A stretch of DNA of 39,992 nucleotides from contig CAJAWW010000041.1 of the NCBI GenBank assembly GCA_903946745.1, positions 1-39,992 of the forward strand, in the 5' to 3' direction. The DNA is from an uncultured beta proteobacterium (GTDB lineage: Bacteria; Pseudomonadota; Gammaproteobacteria; Burkholderiales; Rhodocyclaceae). Below the pieces are notes generated by a model. It searched no databases. It worked only from the letters and a program-made list of their open reading frames with translations, and was not told the DNA's origin. Positions 24,031 through 33,308 of this stretch are shown in pieces. The translations under genes and the position numbers were made by a program. Within the stretch, counting starts at the first letter, position 1. Every line of letters begins with the position of its first letter.

Positions 24031-25044
24031 ATGCGAAAAATCAGCCTCTCCCGCTTTCTGATCGAAGAGCAACGCGAGAAAAATGTCATTTCTTCCGAAC
24101 TTCGGCTGTTGATCGAAGTCGTCGCCCGCGCCTGCAAGGGAATCTCGATCGCCATCGGCAAAGGCGGTCTGGCCGGCGTCCTGGGCTCCGCCGGCAGCGA
24201 CAACATCCAGGGCGAGGTGCAGAAAAAACTTGATGTAATCTCCAACGAGATTTTGCTTGAAGCCAACGAATGGGGCGGCCACCTCGCCGCCATGGCGTCC
24301 GAAGAAATGGAACTGCCGCACCCGATCCCGAACCGCTACCCGAAAGGCGAATACCTGCTGCTGTTCGATCCGCTTGATGGCTCGTCGAATATCGACGTGA
24401 ACGTTTCGGTCGGCACCATTTTTTCGGTACTGCAATGTCCTGAAGGCGTCACACCGGATGAACAGGCCTTCCTGCAACCCGGTGTCCGGCAATTGTGCGC
24501 CGGCTATGCCGTCTATGGGCCGACGACCCTGCTGGTCCTGACACTGGGGGACGGCGTCAATGTATTCACGCTTGACCGCGAACTCGGTAGCTTCGTGCTG
24601 ACGCAAGAGAACGTCCGCATCCCCGAAGACACGCGCGAATTTGCCATCAACGCCTCCAACGCACGCTACTGGGAAGCACCGGTCAAGCGGTATGTGGACG
24701 AAATGCTGGCCGGTAAAGATGGCCCGCGCGGGCAGGATTTCAACATGCGCTGGGTCGCCTCGATGGTCGCCGACGTGCATCGCATTCTCAGCCGCGGAGG
24801 AATCTTCATGTATCCGATTGACAGCAAGACCGTCGCTCAAGGTGGAAAACTGCGTCTGATGTACGAAGCCAACCCGATGGCCTTCATCGTCGAGCAAGCG
24901 GGCGGTGCCGCCACCAACGGCCACGAGCGGATTCTGGACATACAACCGCAGCGTCTGCATCAACGCGTCCCCGTCATTCTCGGTTCAAAAAACGAGGTAG
25001 CGCGCGTGACCGCCTTCCACACCAACACCGCGAGTGCCAGCTGA
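24031..25044 (+). CDS. fbp: Fructose-1,6-bisphosphatase class I
   Basis: A 337-residue metal-dependent phosphatase that converts fructose 1,6-bisphosphate to fructose 6-phosphate in gluconeogenesis or the Calvin cycle. Class I motifs are clear: SEEMELP (metal-binding), [11 protein letters not shown], and [15 protein letters not shown] near the end. The length is normal. The TGA overlaps the next ATG (TGATG at 25042-25046), so the response regulator is translationally coupled to it. Confidence 0.97.
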   Translation: MRKISLSRFLIEEQREKNVISSELRLLIEVVARACKGISIAIGKGGLAGVLGSAGSDNIQGEVQKKLDVISNEILLEANEWGGHLAAMASEEMELPHPIPNRYPKGEYLLLFDPLDGSSNIDVNVSVGTIFSVLQCPEGVTPDEQAFLQPGVRQLCAGYAVYGPTTLLVLTLGDGVNVFTLDRELGSFVLTQENVRIPEDTREFAINASNARYWEAPVKRYVDEMLAGKDGPRGQDFNMRWVASMVADVHRILSRGGIFMYPIDSKTVAQGGKLRLMYEANPMAFIVEQAGGAATNGHERILDIQPQRLHQRVPVILGSKNEVARVTAFHTNTASAS

Positions 25045-26660
25045 TGGATCTCTCAGGAAAATCCGGCCTGCTGATCGACGACATTCCCGAAATGCGCACC
25101 ACCGTGCGCATCCAGCTCGCCGATGCAGGGCTTGAACGTTGCGATGCCGCACGCAACATCAAAGAGGCCATCGACCGCCTGACGGCCAATCGCTACGATC
25201 TCATCATTTGCGACTACAACCTCGGCCAGGGTGCCGACGGTCAGCAGTTGCTCGAACTGGTGCGCCGGCAGCAACTGCTGCCCATGTCGACGGTCTTTCT
25301 GATGATTACCGGCGAAACCGGTTACGAACAGGTATCCACGGCCGCAGAGTACGCCCCCGACGACTACCTGCTGAAACCTTTTACTTCCGAAACCTTGCGC
25401 ACCCGTCTGAGTCGGATTCTTGACAAGAAAGAAGCCCTCAAGCGTCTCTATCAGCACATGGGTGAAAAGGGCGATCGCAGCAAGGCGCTGGCGATGTGCG
25501 ATATTTTGATCGAAGAAAAATCCCGCTACGCGCTCGACATCTTGCGAATCAAGGGCGATCTGTTGCTGGCACAAAAGAACCCCCTTGCTGCGCTGGCACT
25601 TTACGAGAGCGTTCTGGCGCAACGCGCCACGCCGTGGGCTGAGGTCGGGCGCGCCCGCGCCTTGGCGGCCGATGGCCAGACAGACGCTGCGAAGGAACAC
25701 CTAGCCCGCGCGCTGACTGCCTATCCAAACTATTTGGCAGCCTACGATTCGCTGTCCAAAATTCTTGAAAAAACCGACAAAGTCGCGGCTCAGCAACTGG
25801 TCGAACAAGCACTCAAGGTTGCCCCGTCAACACAGCGCCAGCGGCAACTGGGTTCTCTGGCGCTAGAAAATAAAGATTTCACACGCGCCGAAGAAGCCTT
25901 CCGCCGAACCGTCGAGAAAGACCGCACCGGTTTCTTCAAGAGCCATGACGACTACGCCGGGCTGGCCAAAAGTTACGTTGAGCAGGGAAAGACCAAAGAA
26001 GCACTGGCCACAGTCAGCGACATGAGCCAGCACTTTCGCAAATCTCCCGAGCTCACCGCACGTCAGGCCGCCGTCGAAAGTGTGGTGCATATCCGTTCCG
26101 GAAACACCGCCGCCGCCGCCGCCGCACTGGAGCGCGCGCTGGCTGTCAGCAAACAGGGCGGGCTTGATCCCACCACCGCACTCGAAGTCGCGCAGGCCTG
26201 CTTCGCCGCCGGAAAAACCGACGAAGCCAAGAACATCATCAAGGCCGTGGCGGAAGACCACCACGAAAGCGAAGAAGTCATCGCCCAGGCGCGTTCCGTA
26301 TTTGCCGCTGCCGGCATGCAGGCAGAAGGCGATCTGTTCCTTGAAGCCACGCGCAAGCAAATGATCAAGCTCAACAACGACGCCGTCGCCATGGCCAAGG
26401 CGGGCGATCTCGATACCGCCATTTCCATGCTTGAGGAAGCGGCGAATCGCCTCACCAACAACTGTCAGGTGGCCGTCAATGCGGCACTGGCCATTTTGAT
26501 GCAAGTGCAAAAACACGGACCAACGCCCGAGCGTTTTGCCCGCGCCCAAGGCTACATCCTACAGGCTCGTCGCGCCAATCCCGAGCATCCTCGCCTCGCC
26601 GAAGTCACCGGCTTCTATCGAAAACTAGCGCCAGCCGGAACACCCATCATCGAGGGCTAA
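25044..26660 (+). CDS. Response regulator with TPR-repeat C-terminal region
   Basis: A 538-residue cytoplasmic protein. Residues 5-125 form a receiver domain: acidic pair D12-D13, phospho-acceptor D57 (IICDYNLG), Thr in MITGETG and Lys in LLKPFTSE. The rest is a long run of tetratricopeptide-like helical pairs with no DNA-binding or enzymatic domain, so output is likely through protein contacts. It is coupled to fbp by a 1-base overlap and followed after 3 bases by a small histidine kinase, its probable partner. Similar receiver-TPR proteins occur in Pseudomonas and Betaproteobacteria, mostly without a known role. Confidence 0.88.
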   Translation: MDLSGKSGLLIDDIPEMRTTVRIQLADAGLERCDAARNIKEAIDRLTANRYDLIICDYNLGQGADGQQLLELVRRQQLLPMSTVFLMITGETGYEQVSTAAEYAPDDYLLKPFTSETLRTRLSRILDKKEALKRLYQHMGEKGDRSKALAMCDILIEEKSRYALDILRIKGDLLLAQKNPLAALALYESVLAQRATPWAEVGRARALAADGQTDAAKEHLARALTAYPNYLAAYDSLSKILEKTDKVAAQQLVEQALKVAPSTQRQRQLGSLALENKDFTRAEEAFRRTVEKDRTGFFKSHDDYAGLAKSYVEQGKTKEALATVSDMSQHFRKSPELTARQAAVESVVHIRSGNTAAAAAALERALAVSKQGGLDPTTALEVAQACFAAGKTDEAKNIIKAVAEDHHESEEVIAQARSVFAAAGMQAEGDLFLEATRKQMIKLNNDAVAMAKAGDLDTAISMLEEAANRLTNNCQVAVNAALAILMQVQKHGPTPERFARAQGYILQARRANPEHPRLAEVTGFYRKLAPAGTPIIEG

Positions 26661-26663
26661 ACC

Positions 26664-27299
26664 ATGGAAACACTCGTCGCCGCCGCCATTCACGACGCCA
26701 AAAACGGCCTCAACGCCCTCAATACCTGGCTTGGCGAAGCCCATCAGCAGGCACCCTCGCCCGCACTCGATGCCGCCATGGAAGTCTCAACGCGCATTAG
26801 CGCGCAACTGGTCGAACTGCTGGCCATGTATCGTGCCGACGAAGGTTCACTGCGCCTCGCGATCGAAGATCATCACTTGATGGATTTTTGCTCCGAAACC
26901 GTTGCCGAGGTAATTCCTCCGGCCGGCACCTCCAGCCGCGTAACGCTTGCGCTTGACCCCGACCACAGCCCGGAAGTATGGGCTTTTGACGCCTATCAGG
27001 TGAAACTGGTGTTGCAGGACGCACTGCGCAACGCGCTGCGTCACGCCCGCACCAGTGTGGTGCTGGACGTCACCGGCGAACCCGGCGGCGGCGTGCGTTT
27101 TTGCGTCAGCGATGACGGATCAGGATTCCCCGCCCCCGTGCTGGAAGGCGCTTTGAGCACCATGAACAGCCACAGCAGCGGCCTCGGCTTGCGCTTTGCC
27201 CGCGTCATCGCTGCCCACCACGCCACACCGGACGGCCGCCATGGCCGACTGGAACTAAGCAATCAGAACGGCGCGTGTTTTGCGTTGGTTTTACCCTGA
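26664..27299 (+). CDS. Small soluble histidine kinase
   Basis: A 211-residue kinase with no membrane segment and no input domain. H10 lies in an H-box (IHDAKNGLNAL), which is followed by a dimerisation helix pair and a HATPase_c domain: N box DALRNALRHA, G1 SDDGSGFP, G2 SSGLGLRFAR. It starts 3 bases after the response regulator with GAGGG at 26652-26656 as ribosome site. Because the phospho-His is at the extreme N-terminus, signal input must come from another protein, perhaps the TPR region. The 59 bases between it and the convergent aldolase gene hold no clear terminator. Confidence 0.88.
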   Translation: METLVAAAIHDAKNGLNALNTWLGEAHQQAPSPALDAAMEVSTRISAQLVELLAMYRADEGSLRLAIEDHHLMDFCSETVAEVIPPAGTSSRVTLALDPDHSPEVWAFDAYQVKLVLQDALRNALRHARTSVVLDVTGEPGGGVRFCVSDDGSGFPAPVLEGALSTMNSHSSGLGLRFARVIAAHHATPDGRHGRLELSNQNGACFALVLP

Positions 27300-27358
27300 T
27301 GCACCAAAACCCTCTGTGGTTATCTGAGCTTTACGAGTTGTAAGGTTCTTCGCAGCGC

Positions 27359-28009
27359 CTACTGCTGCCCGTAGCCAGCAAATTTGGCGATGACGCGTTC
27401 CATCTCTGCGGCGGGCAGCAATTTTGCCTCGCCCAGTTGCAGCACCCGCCAATACTGTTCGCACAGCGTTTCGAGTTCCACTGCCAGCGCCAGCGCGTGA
27501 TCGCAGTCTCGGCCAAACACCACCATGCCGTGATGCGCCATCAGGCAGGCGCAGCGGCTGTCGAGTGCGCGCAGCATGGCGTCCGAGAGTTCCTGCGTGC
27601 CAAACGTGGCATAGTCGGCGCAGCGCACATCGATGCCGCCAAAGCGCGCCACCATGTAGTGAAACGCCGGTACTGCCTGCTGCTGGCAGGCCAGCGCGGT
27701 GGCGAAGGGCGAATGCGTATGCACCACCGCACCCGCCTCGGGGTGCGCGGCATAGATGTCATGGTGAAACCGCCACTCCGACGAGGGTTTGCGACTGCCC
27801 GTTGGCGTACCACCAGCGTCGACTTTTACCATGTCCGCCGCGGCGCACGCTGCGTAATCCATGCCGGTCGGGGTAATTAAGAAGCTTGATGGATCATCTA
27901 TGCACCGCGCACTAACATTGCCGGCGCTGCCGCGATTGATGCCACAAGAATTCATGGCGCGCGCCGTGGCCAGTACGCGGTGCGCAAGTTCGTACCCGGT
28001 GTCGTTCAT
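27359..28009 (-). CDS. Class II aldolase, FucA-like; candidate 5-methylthioribulose-1-phosphate aldolase
   Basis: A 216-residue zinc-dependent class II aldolase. Against E. coli L-fuculose-1-phosphate aldolase (E73, H92, H94, Y113, H155) it has E78 (SSEW), H97 and H99 (VHTHS), Y118 (FHYMV) and H160 (HHGM) at the same spacings, and the C-terminal tyrosine (Y213) is also present. This set fits an aldolase better than the MtnB dehydratase. Next to mtnA it is best read as the aldolase of the DHAP shunt, which would split 5-methylthioribulose-1-phosphate into DHAP and methylthioacetaldehyde; that substrate is an inference. ATG 28009 is chosen because it overlaps the mtnA stop (ATGA); a GTG four codons upstream is less likely. 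Confidence 0.85.
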   Translation of the reverse strand: MNDTGYELAHRVLATARAMNSCGINRGSAGNVSARCIDDPSSFLITPTGMDYAACAAADMVKVDAGGTPTGSRKPSSEWRFHHDIYAAHPEAGAVVHTHSPFATALACQQQAVPAFHYMVARFGGIDVRCADYATFGTQELSDAMLRALDSRCACLMAHHGMVVFGRDCDHALALAVELETLCEQYWRVLQLGEAKLLPAAEMERVIAKFAGYGQQ

Positions 28010-29091
28010 GTCGGCTGCCACGCCTGCAACTGATCGGCCATCGCCACGCCACGCTCGGAAATAATGCCCGAAATCAAGGCCGCCGGCGTTACGTCAAATG
28101 CCGGGTTGGCAACCGCAATATCGCCGGCACCGAGCTCCTCGGCGGCACGCTCCTCAATGGGAATACTTGCCCCCGAAGGGCAGGCAAAATCGATAGTCGA
28201 CAGCGGTGCGGCGACGTAAAACGGCACGCCATGCGCCTGCGCGGCGAGCGCCTTGAGATAAGTACCCACCTTGTTCGCGGTGTCACCATTGGCGGCGATA
28301 CGGTCGGCACCCACGATGACCAGATCGACCTTACCCTGCATCAGCAGCAAACCGGCCGCATTGTCGGCGATCAGCGTGTGCGGCACGCCGGCTTCACGCA
28401 GTTCCCACGCAGTAAGCAAGCCCTGATTGCGCGGCCGGGTTTCCGACACCCACACATGCACCGGCAAGCCGGCCGCATGTGCGGCATACACCGGCGACAG
28501 CGCAGTGCCGTGATCCACCGTGGCCAGTCGTCCGGCATTGCAGTGGGTCATGATCTCGATGCGCGCTCTATCGGACTGAACTGTGCGCTGACACGCTTTG
28601 AGCAGTGGCAGACCGTGGCCGCCGATGGCAGCATTGGCGGCGATATCCTCGGCGGCAATCGCCCGGGCTTCGCTCCAGGCCGCTGCGCACCGTGTCCCCG
28701 GCGTCGACTTTTGCAGTACGCGGCGCATACGCTGCAACGCCCAATGCAGATTAACAGCCGTCGGGCGCGTGGCGGCCAGCGTGGCAATCACATGATTGAG
28801 TCGCCTGTTGTCTGTGGCGTCGGCAATGCCGGCAGATTCAGCCAGACCGAGCGCCACGCCGTAGGCCGCCGTGGCACCGATCAACGGGGCGCCGCGCACC
28901 TGCATGACGCTGATGGCGTGGGCAACATCTTCCAGTGTGAGCAGCCGCACCATCACCGCCTCACGCGGCAAACGCGTCTGGTCAAGCACGAGGACAGACG
29001 AGCCATCCTCGACCAGCGTTGGATATTGGCGGGGACTCAGCTTAGTTTCCCGTGACAGTGTTTGTATTTCTTCCCACTCCCGCACGGGCAA
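28006..29091 (-). CDS. mtnA: S-methyl-5-thioribose-1-phosphate isomerase
   Basis: An isomerase of about 345-361 residues that converts methylthioribose-1-phosphate to methylthioribulose-1-phosphate. The family motifs are [14 protein letters not shown], the catalytic cysteine in THCNAG, and the catalytic aspartate in [18 protein letters not shown]. The start is unclear: the frame has no ATG ahead of the conserved core, and the only common starts are TTG 29091 and GTG 29085, both inside the secA 3' end. A CTG at 29040-29042, immediately after the last secA sense codon, is another option. It is followed by the aldolase with an ATGA overlap. The other genes of full methionine salvage (mtnC, mtnD) are absent from the window. 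Confidence 0.92.
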   Translation of the reverse strand: MPVREWEEIQTLSRETKLSPRQYPTLVEDGSSVLVLDQTRLPREAVMVRLLTLEDVAHAISVMQVRGAPLIGATAAYGVALGLAESAGIADATDNRRLNHVIATLAATRPTAVNLHWALQRMRRVLQKSTPGTRCAAAWSEARAIAAEDIAANAAIGGHGLPLLKACQRTVQSDRARIEIMTHCNAGRLATVDHGTALSPVYAAHAAGLPVHVWVSETRPRNQGLLTAWELREAGVPHTLIADNAAGLLLMQGKVDLVIVGADRIAANGDTANKVGTYLKALAAQAHGVPFYVAAPLSTIDFACPSGASIPIEERAAEELGAGDIAVANPAFDVTPAALISGIISERGVAMADQLQAWQPT

Positions 29092-31769
29092 ACATCGTTG
29101 CGGCCTACTTTGGGCAGGGCACGCTCAACCGGTTGCGCTGCTTTCACGGGTGTGGCGAGCGCTTCTTCGTAGTCCGAATGATGATACTGAACGTTCTCCA
29201 GCGGCGCAGGAAGCTCAACTTCTTCAAGCTGTTCCTCGCTGCGGATTTCGACCGTCATCAATAGCTTGGTGACTTCGCTGCGTACGATCTGCAACAAGCC
29301 TTCAAATAGCTCAAAGGCTTCGCGCTTGTATTCCTGCTTGGGATTCTTTTGCGCATAGCCGCGCAGATGAATGCCCTGACGCAGATGGTCGAGTGCCGAA
29401 AGATGTTCGCGCCAATGCGTATCCAGACTCTGCAACATGACGTTGCGCTCGAACCCGGCCCAGGCGGCGGCATCAACGTTACTGACCTTTTCTTTGTAAG
29501 CCGCATCGGCCGCATCGAGCAGGCGCTTGAGAATGTCGTCATCGCCCAGTTGTGGCTCGGCCTTGAGCCATTCCGCCACCGGCAGTTTGAGCTGCAACTC
29601 GCCGGCCAGCGCCGACTCCAGCCCCGGGATATCCCATTGTTCCTCGACACTTTCGGCCGGGACAAAATTACGGAACGTGTCATGCACCAAGCCCTGGCAC
29701 ATGGCGATCACGGTCTCGCTAATGTCGCTGCTGTCGAGCAGTTCGTTGCGTTGCTGGTAGATGACCTTGCGCTGATCGTTGGCGACGTCATCGTATTCAA
29801 GCAATTGCTTGCGAATATCAAAGTTGCGCTGCTCGACCTTGCGCTGTGCTGACTCTAGCGAGCGGCTGACCAGCGGATGCTCGATGGCCTCACCTTCGGG
29901 CATTTTGAGCCGAACCATGATGCTGTTCAGCCGATCACCGGCAAAAATCTTCAATAAAGGATCATCCAGCGCAAGATAGAAACGCGAAGAACCTGCATCC
30001 CCCTGACGTCCGGAACGGCCACGCAACTGGTTGTCGATACGCCGCGATTCATGACGCTCGGAGCCAATGATGTGCAGGCCGCCAGCGCTCAGCACCTGGT
30101 CGTGCACCGGCTGCCATTCAGTCTTCAAGGCCGCGATTTTGGCATCGCGCTCGGCTGGCGACAGGGATTCATCCTCGCGCACAGCCTCAACAGGTTTTTC
30201 GATATTGCCACCCAGCACGATATCCGTGCCGCGACCCGCCATGTTGGTGGCGATGGTAATCATGCCGGGGCGACCGGCCTGCGCGACAATCTCGGCCTCA
30301 CGCGCGTGCTGCTTGGCATTCAACACTTGATGCGGCAATTTTTCCTGCTGCAACAAATCGGAAAGTAATTCCGAATTTTCGATCGAGGTGGTGCCCACCA
30401 GCACTGGTTGCCCGCGTTCGTGACACGCGCGGATGTCGGCAATGATGGCGGTATGTTTTTCCGCCGCAGTGCGGTAGATCTGGTCGTTTTCGTCCTTGCG
30501 CACCATCGGCCGGTTGGTCGGGATCACCACCGTTTCAAGGTTGTAGATCTGGTGGAATTCGTAGGCTTCGGTATCCGCCGTGCCGGTCATGCCGGCAAGT
30601 TTGCCGTACATGCGGAAATAATTCTGGAAGGTGATCGATGCCAGTGTTTGATTTTCGGCCTGAATCGTCACGCCTTCTTTGGCCTCAACCGCCTGATGTA
30701 GACCATCCGACCAGCGCCGACCCGCCATCAGACGACCGGTAAATTCGTCGACGATCACCACCTCTGCACCGCTTTCACCTTGTTGCACCACATACTGCTG
30801 ATCGCGGTAATACAGGTTATGGGCGCGCAGTGCGGCATACAGGTGATGCATCAACTGTATGTTGGCCGGTTCGTACAAACTGCGGCCTTCGGGCAGCATG
30901 CCCAGTCGTTCCAGCACCTGCTCGGCTTTTTCGTGGCCTTCTTCGGTCAGCAGTACCTGATGCGATTTGAGATCCACCGTGTAGTCACCGGTATCTTGCT
31001 CATTTTCGCTCTTGGCCGCCTCACCGCGCGTCAGTAGCGGCGGCACGGCATTCATGCGCAAATAAAGTTCGGTGTGATCTTCGGCCTGACCGGAAATAAT
31101 CAGTGGCGTGCGCGCCTCGTCGATCAGAATTGAATCGACCTCATCGACAATCGCGTAGTTGAGGCGACGCTGTACCCGTTCGTCGGCCGCGTAGACCATG
31201 TTGTCACGCAGGTAATCAAAGCCAAACTCATTGTTGGTGCCGTAGGTGATGTCAGCCGCGTAGGCTGCCTGTTTTTCGTCGTGCGGCATTTGCGACAGAT
31301 TGACGCCCACACTGAGACCCAGAAACTGATAAAGGCGTCCCATCCAAGCCGCATCACGACTCGCCAGATAATCATTGACGGTCACCAGATGTACGCCCTT
31401 GCCGGGAATCGCATTCAGATACACCGCAAGCGTGGCTGTCAGCGTCTTGCCTTCGCCGGTACGCATTTCGGCAATTTTGCCGTCGTGAAGCACCATGCCG
31501 CCGATCATCTGGGTATCAAAATGACGCATGCCGAGCACACGCCGGCTACCCTCGCGAACCACCGCAAAGGCCTCGGGCAGCAGCGCATCGAGGGTTTCGC
31601 CATTGGCGTGACGAGTGCGGAACTCTTCCGTCTTGGCGCGCAAGGCCTCGTCCGACAAGGCCTGAATGGTTGTTTCCAGCGCATTGATGCGCGTGACAGC
31701 CTGGGAATACTGCTTAATCAGGCGGTCATTGCGGCTGCCGAATATTTTCTTGAGAAAACCGGAGATCAT
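29037..31769 (-). CDS. secA: Preprotein translocase ATPase SecA
   Basis: A 910-residue motor ATPase that drives proteins through SecYEG. Walker A MRTGEGKT (102-109), [15 protein letters not shown] and the [12 protein letters not shown]-type motif ([11 protein letters not shown] here) are present, and the zinc finger at the C-terminus is C894, C896, C905, H906. ATG 31769 ([10 protein letters not shown]) is the family start; the frame runs five codons further to a GTG with no support. Upstream is an M23 peptidase rather than secM. A small hairpin (31778-31794) sits just ahead of the start codon, and the Shine-Dalgarno is weak. Confidence 0.98.
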   Translation of the reverse strand: MISGFLKKIFGSRNDRLIKQYSQAVTRINALETTIQALSDEALRAKTEEFRTRHANGETLDALLPEAFAVVREGSRRVLGMRHFDTQMIGGMVLHDGKIAEMRTGEGKTLTATLAVYLNAIPGKGVHLVTVNDYLASRDAAWMGRLYQFLGLSVGVNLSQMPHDEKQAAYAADITYGTNNEFGFDYLRDNMVYAADERVQRRLNYAIVDEVDSILIDEARTPLIISGQAEDHTELYLRMNAVPPLLTRGEAAKSENEQDTGDYTVDLKSHQVLLTEEGHEKAEQVLERLGMLPEGRSLYEPANIQLMHHLYAALRAHNLYYRDQQYVVQQGESGAEVVIVDEFTGRLMAGRRWSDGLHQAVEAKEGVTIQAENQTLASITFQNYFRMYGKLAGMTGTADTEAYEFHQIYNLETVVIPTNRPMVRKDENDQIYRTAAEKHTAIIADIRACHERGQPVLVGTTSIENSELLSDLLQQEKLPHQVLNAKQHAREAEIVAQAGRPGMITIATNMAGRGTDIVLGGNIEKPVEAVREDESLSPAERDAKIAALKTEWQPVHDQVLSAGGLHIIGSERHESRRIDNQLRGRSGRQGDAGSSRFYLALDDPLLKIFAGDRLNSIMVRLKMPEGEAIEHPLVSRSLESAQRKVEQRNFDIRKQLLEYDDVANDQRKVIYQQRNELLDSSDISETVIAMCQGLVHDTFRNFVPAESVEEQWDIPGLESALAGELQLKLPVAEWLKAEPQLGDDDILKRLLDAADAAYKEKVSNVDAAAWAGFERNVMLQSLDTHWREHLSALDHLRQGIHLRGYAQKNPKQEYKREAFELFEGLLQIVRSEVTKLLMTVEIRSEEQLEEVELPAPLENVQYHHSDYEEALATPVKAAQPVERALPKVGRNDVCPCGSGKKYKHCHGKLS

Positions 31770-31777
31770 GGGGTGCT

Positions 31778-31794
31778 CGGCCACGAAACGGCCG
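31778..31794 (-). repeat. Small hairpin directly upstream of secA
   Basis: CGGCC (31778-31782) pairs with GGCCG (31790-31794) around a 7-base loop, 8 bases before the secA ATG in the transcribed direction. It could limit access to the ribosome site. Confidence 0.4.
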
Positions 31795-31816
31795 GAAAAT
31801 GCGAAGCCGCGATTTT

Positions 31817-31836
31817 AGCACTCGCCGTTCAGTGCT
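31817..31836 (-). repeat. 6-bp inverted repeat over the M23 peptidase stop codon
   Basis: AGCACT (31817-31822) and AGTGCT (31831-31836) are perfect complements with an 8-base loop. On the minus strand the stem is followed by A rather than T, so it is not a standard terminator. It may protect or process the M23-secA mRNA. Confidence 0.45.
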
Positions 31837-32779
31837 GACGTTTCGATTTACCAGCTTGCGCCATCCGCAGAAAGCGATCGGGGTTTTGCGGTAGTCCGTG
31901 AACGCGCACCTCAAAATGCAGATGCGGACCCGTGGAGCGCCCCGTGCTGCCTACCTCGGCAATCCGCTGATTGCGTTTCACCAGTTGCCCGGCCTTGACC
32001 AGAATGCGCGACGCATGGGCATAGCGGGTTGTCAGATCCTTGCCGTGATCGATTTCGATCAAATTACCGTACTGCGGATGGCGCTCAGCGGTGATGACCA
32101 CACCGGCAGCGGCCGCGTTGATCGCAGTTCCGGTCTCGGCCACGAAATCGACGCCTTCATGCATCGCGCGTGCGCCGGTGAATGGATCAACGCGCCAACC
32201 ATAGTTCGACGCATTCCATTGCGCATTGACCGGCAGACTGGTCGGCAAGCGGCTGTTCTTGATGCGATCTTCAAGCAACTGCGATTCAATCAGGGAAAGC
32301 GCATCTGATTTCGCCTCAACCTGATTTGCCAAGGCATCTACGGCACGCTGGAGTTCGTTGGACGACATCGCAGAGGGATTGATAAGTGGGCCACCCCGGC
32401 CGTCCTGATGAGGCACGCGGGATTCGAGCGTCTTCAGATCCGGGGATTTGACGCCAGCGAAACCGGCAAGGCGCTCACCGAGTGTATCGAGACGCATCAA
32501 CTGCGCTTGCATCTCGCCTAGTTTGACCGCCATGGCATTGAGGTTTTCGCGCACAAAGTCTTTCGAGCGTTGCGATTCCTCGGCATTGACCGCGCGCACC
32601 AGATCTTGCAGGAAGGGCAAGCGGATTTCCGCAGCGTGGCGGACGGTGACATAAGAAAACAACGAAGACAGCGTAATTACAGTAGCAAACAGGGCGGCAC
32701 TTGCGATGAATAGATGACGCCAGGTGAGCGTGATCGATCTTGCAGTTGCCAGCCGGTCGGAGACGAGAATAATATGCAT
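31829..32779 (-). CDS. M23 family metallopeptidase (LytM domain), membrane anchored
   Basis: A 316-residue protein with an N-terminal membrane helix (about 22-45), a coiled-coil-like region (about 65-175) and a C-terminal peptidase M23 domain. Zinc and catalytic residues are H207, D211 (MHEGVDF), H255 (RYAHAS), H286 and H288 (GPHLHFE), so it is probably an active peptidoglycan endopeptidase. The start at 32779 is set by a purine-rich site (AAGGGAAGAG) just ahead; a long open frame further upstream overlaps dciA and is rejected. The gene lies between lpxC/ftsZ and secA, the common betaproteobacterial position. Confidence 0.93.
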   Translation of the reverse strand: MHIILVSDRLATARSITLTWRHLFIASAALFATVITLSSLFSYVTVRHAAEIRLPFLQDLVRAVNAEESQRSKDFVRENLNAMAVKLGEMQAQLMRLDTLGERLAGFAGVKSPDLKTLESRVPHQDGRGGPLINPSAMSSNELQRAVDALANQVEAKSDALSLIESQLLEDRIKNSRLPTSLPVNAQWNASNYGWRVDPFTGARAMHEGVDFVAETGTAINAAAAGVVITAERHPQYGNLIEIDHGKDLTTRYAHASRILVKAGQLVKRNQRIAEVGSTGRSTGPHLHFEVRVHGLPQNPDRFLRMAQAGKSKRQH

Positions 32780-32805
32780 CTCTTCCCTTCCTAAGGTTCG
32801 TTGAA

Positions 32806-33243
32806 ATGACGGCGCACAGTCTCCAGGAGTTATTGAAGTCCGGTGACAGTATGGCGCGGCTTGCTGCCCACGCCCAACGCCTCTTGCAATTCCAGCAGGT
32901 GCTGGAAGCCACACTGCCCGAGACTCTGCGGCCTCATGCACGGGTAGCCAACTTCCGGTTGGGTACAATTTTTATCCACGCCACCAACAGCGCGGTCGCG
33001 GCCAAGATCCGACAATTCGGACCCACCTTGGCACGCAAATTATCAACACAATCAATGCAGATTACAGAAATCCAGGTAAAGGTGCAAGCCCTGAACTCTC
33101 TGCGCCCCCAGCCTCCTCATGTGCGCCCAGCTCTGCCTGGCGCGCAGCAAAAGCAAGGGCTCGCTTCGCTAGAGGAGAGTCTGCCGCCGGATTCAGCCTT
33201 GAAATCGGCGTTGCAGCAATTGCTGCGCACCGTCAAAGAGTAG
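32806..33243 (+). CDS. DUF721 (DciA-like) protein
   Basis: A 145-residue protein with the DUF721 domain in its N-terminal two thirds (LLQFQQVLEATLPETLRPHARVANF then a hydrophobic strand GTIFIHATNSAVAAKI). DciA proteins load the replicative helicase in bacteria lacking DnaC; whether this short protein does so is not shown. It is the only plus-strand gene in the 27-40 kb region. Its ATG is 26 bases from the divergent M23 start, so the promoters of both genes must overlap the opposite coding sequence. AAGG at 32793-32796 serves as ribosome site. Confidence 0.8.
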   Translation: MTAHSLQELLKSGDSMARLAAHAQRLLQFQQVLEATLPETLRPHARVANFRLGTIFIHATNSAVAAKIRQFGPTLARKLSTQSMQITEIQVKVQALNSLRPQPPHVRPALPGAQQKQGLASLEESLPPDSALKSALQQLLRTVKE

Positions 33244-33251
33244 CGCACGAG

Positions 33252-33275
33252 GGGGGTAAAAAGCAGATGACCCCC
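33252..33275 (+). repeat. GGGGGT/ACCCCC hairpin after the DUF721 gene
   Basis: GGGGGT (33252-33257) pairs with ACCCCC (33270-33275) around a 12-base loop, with CAC/GTG able to extend it through a bulge. There is no T run directly after it. It lies between the convergent DUF721 and lpxC genes. Confidence 0.45.
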
Positions 33276-33280
33276 GTGTT

Positions 33281-33302
33281 CCCCGTGGTTAAACCGGGTT
33301 TT
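33281..33302 (+). terminator. Weak candidate terminator of the DUF721 gene
   Basis: A bulged 5-bp stem (CCC..GG with CC-GGG) is followed by TTTT. It is well placed after the DUF721 gene but weak on its own. Confidence 0.3.
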
Positions 33303-33308
33303 AAGAAT

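Noticed and set aside
27300-27358. Terminator between the histidine kinase and the aldolase
   Set aside because: Only 4- to 5-bp imperfect stems are present, with no convincing T run.
27359-28009. Calling the class II aldolase mtnB
   Set aside because: The full FucA-type catalytic set, including Glu78 and Tyr118, is present, which points to an aldolase rather than the dehydratase.
32780-32968. 63-residue upstream extension of the M23 peptidase
   Set aside because: It overlaps the DUF721 gene and lacks the hydrophobic N-terminus expected; ATG 32779 has a purine-rich ribosome site.
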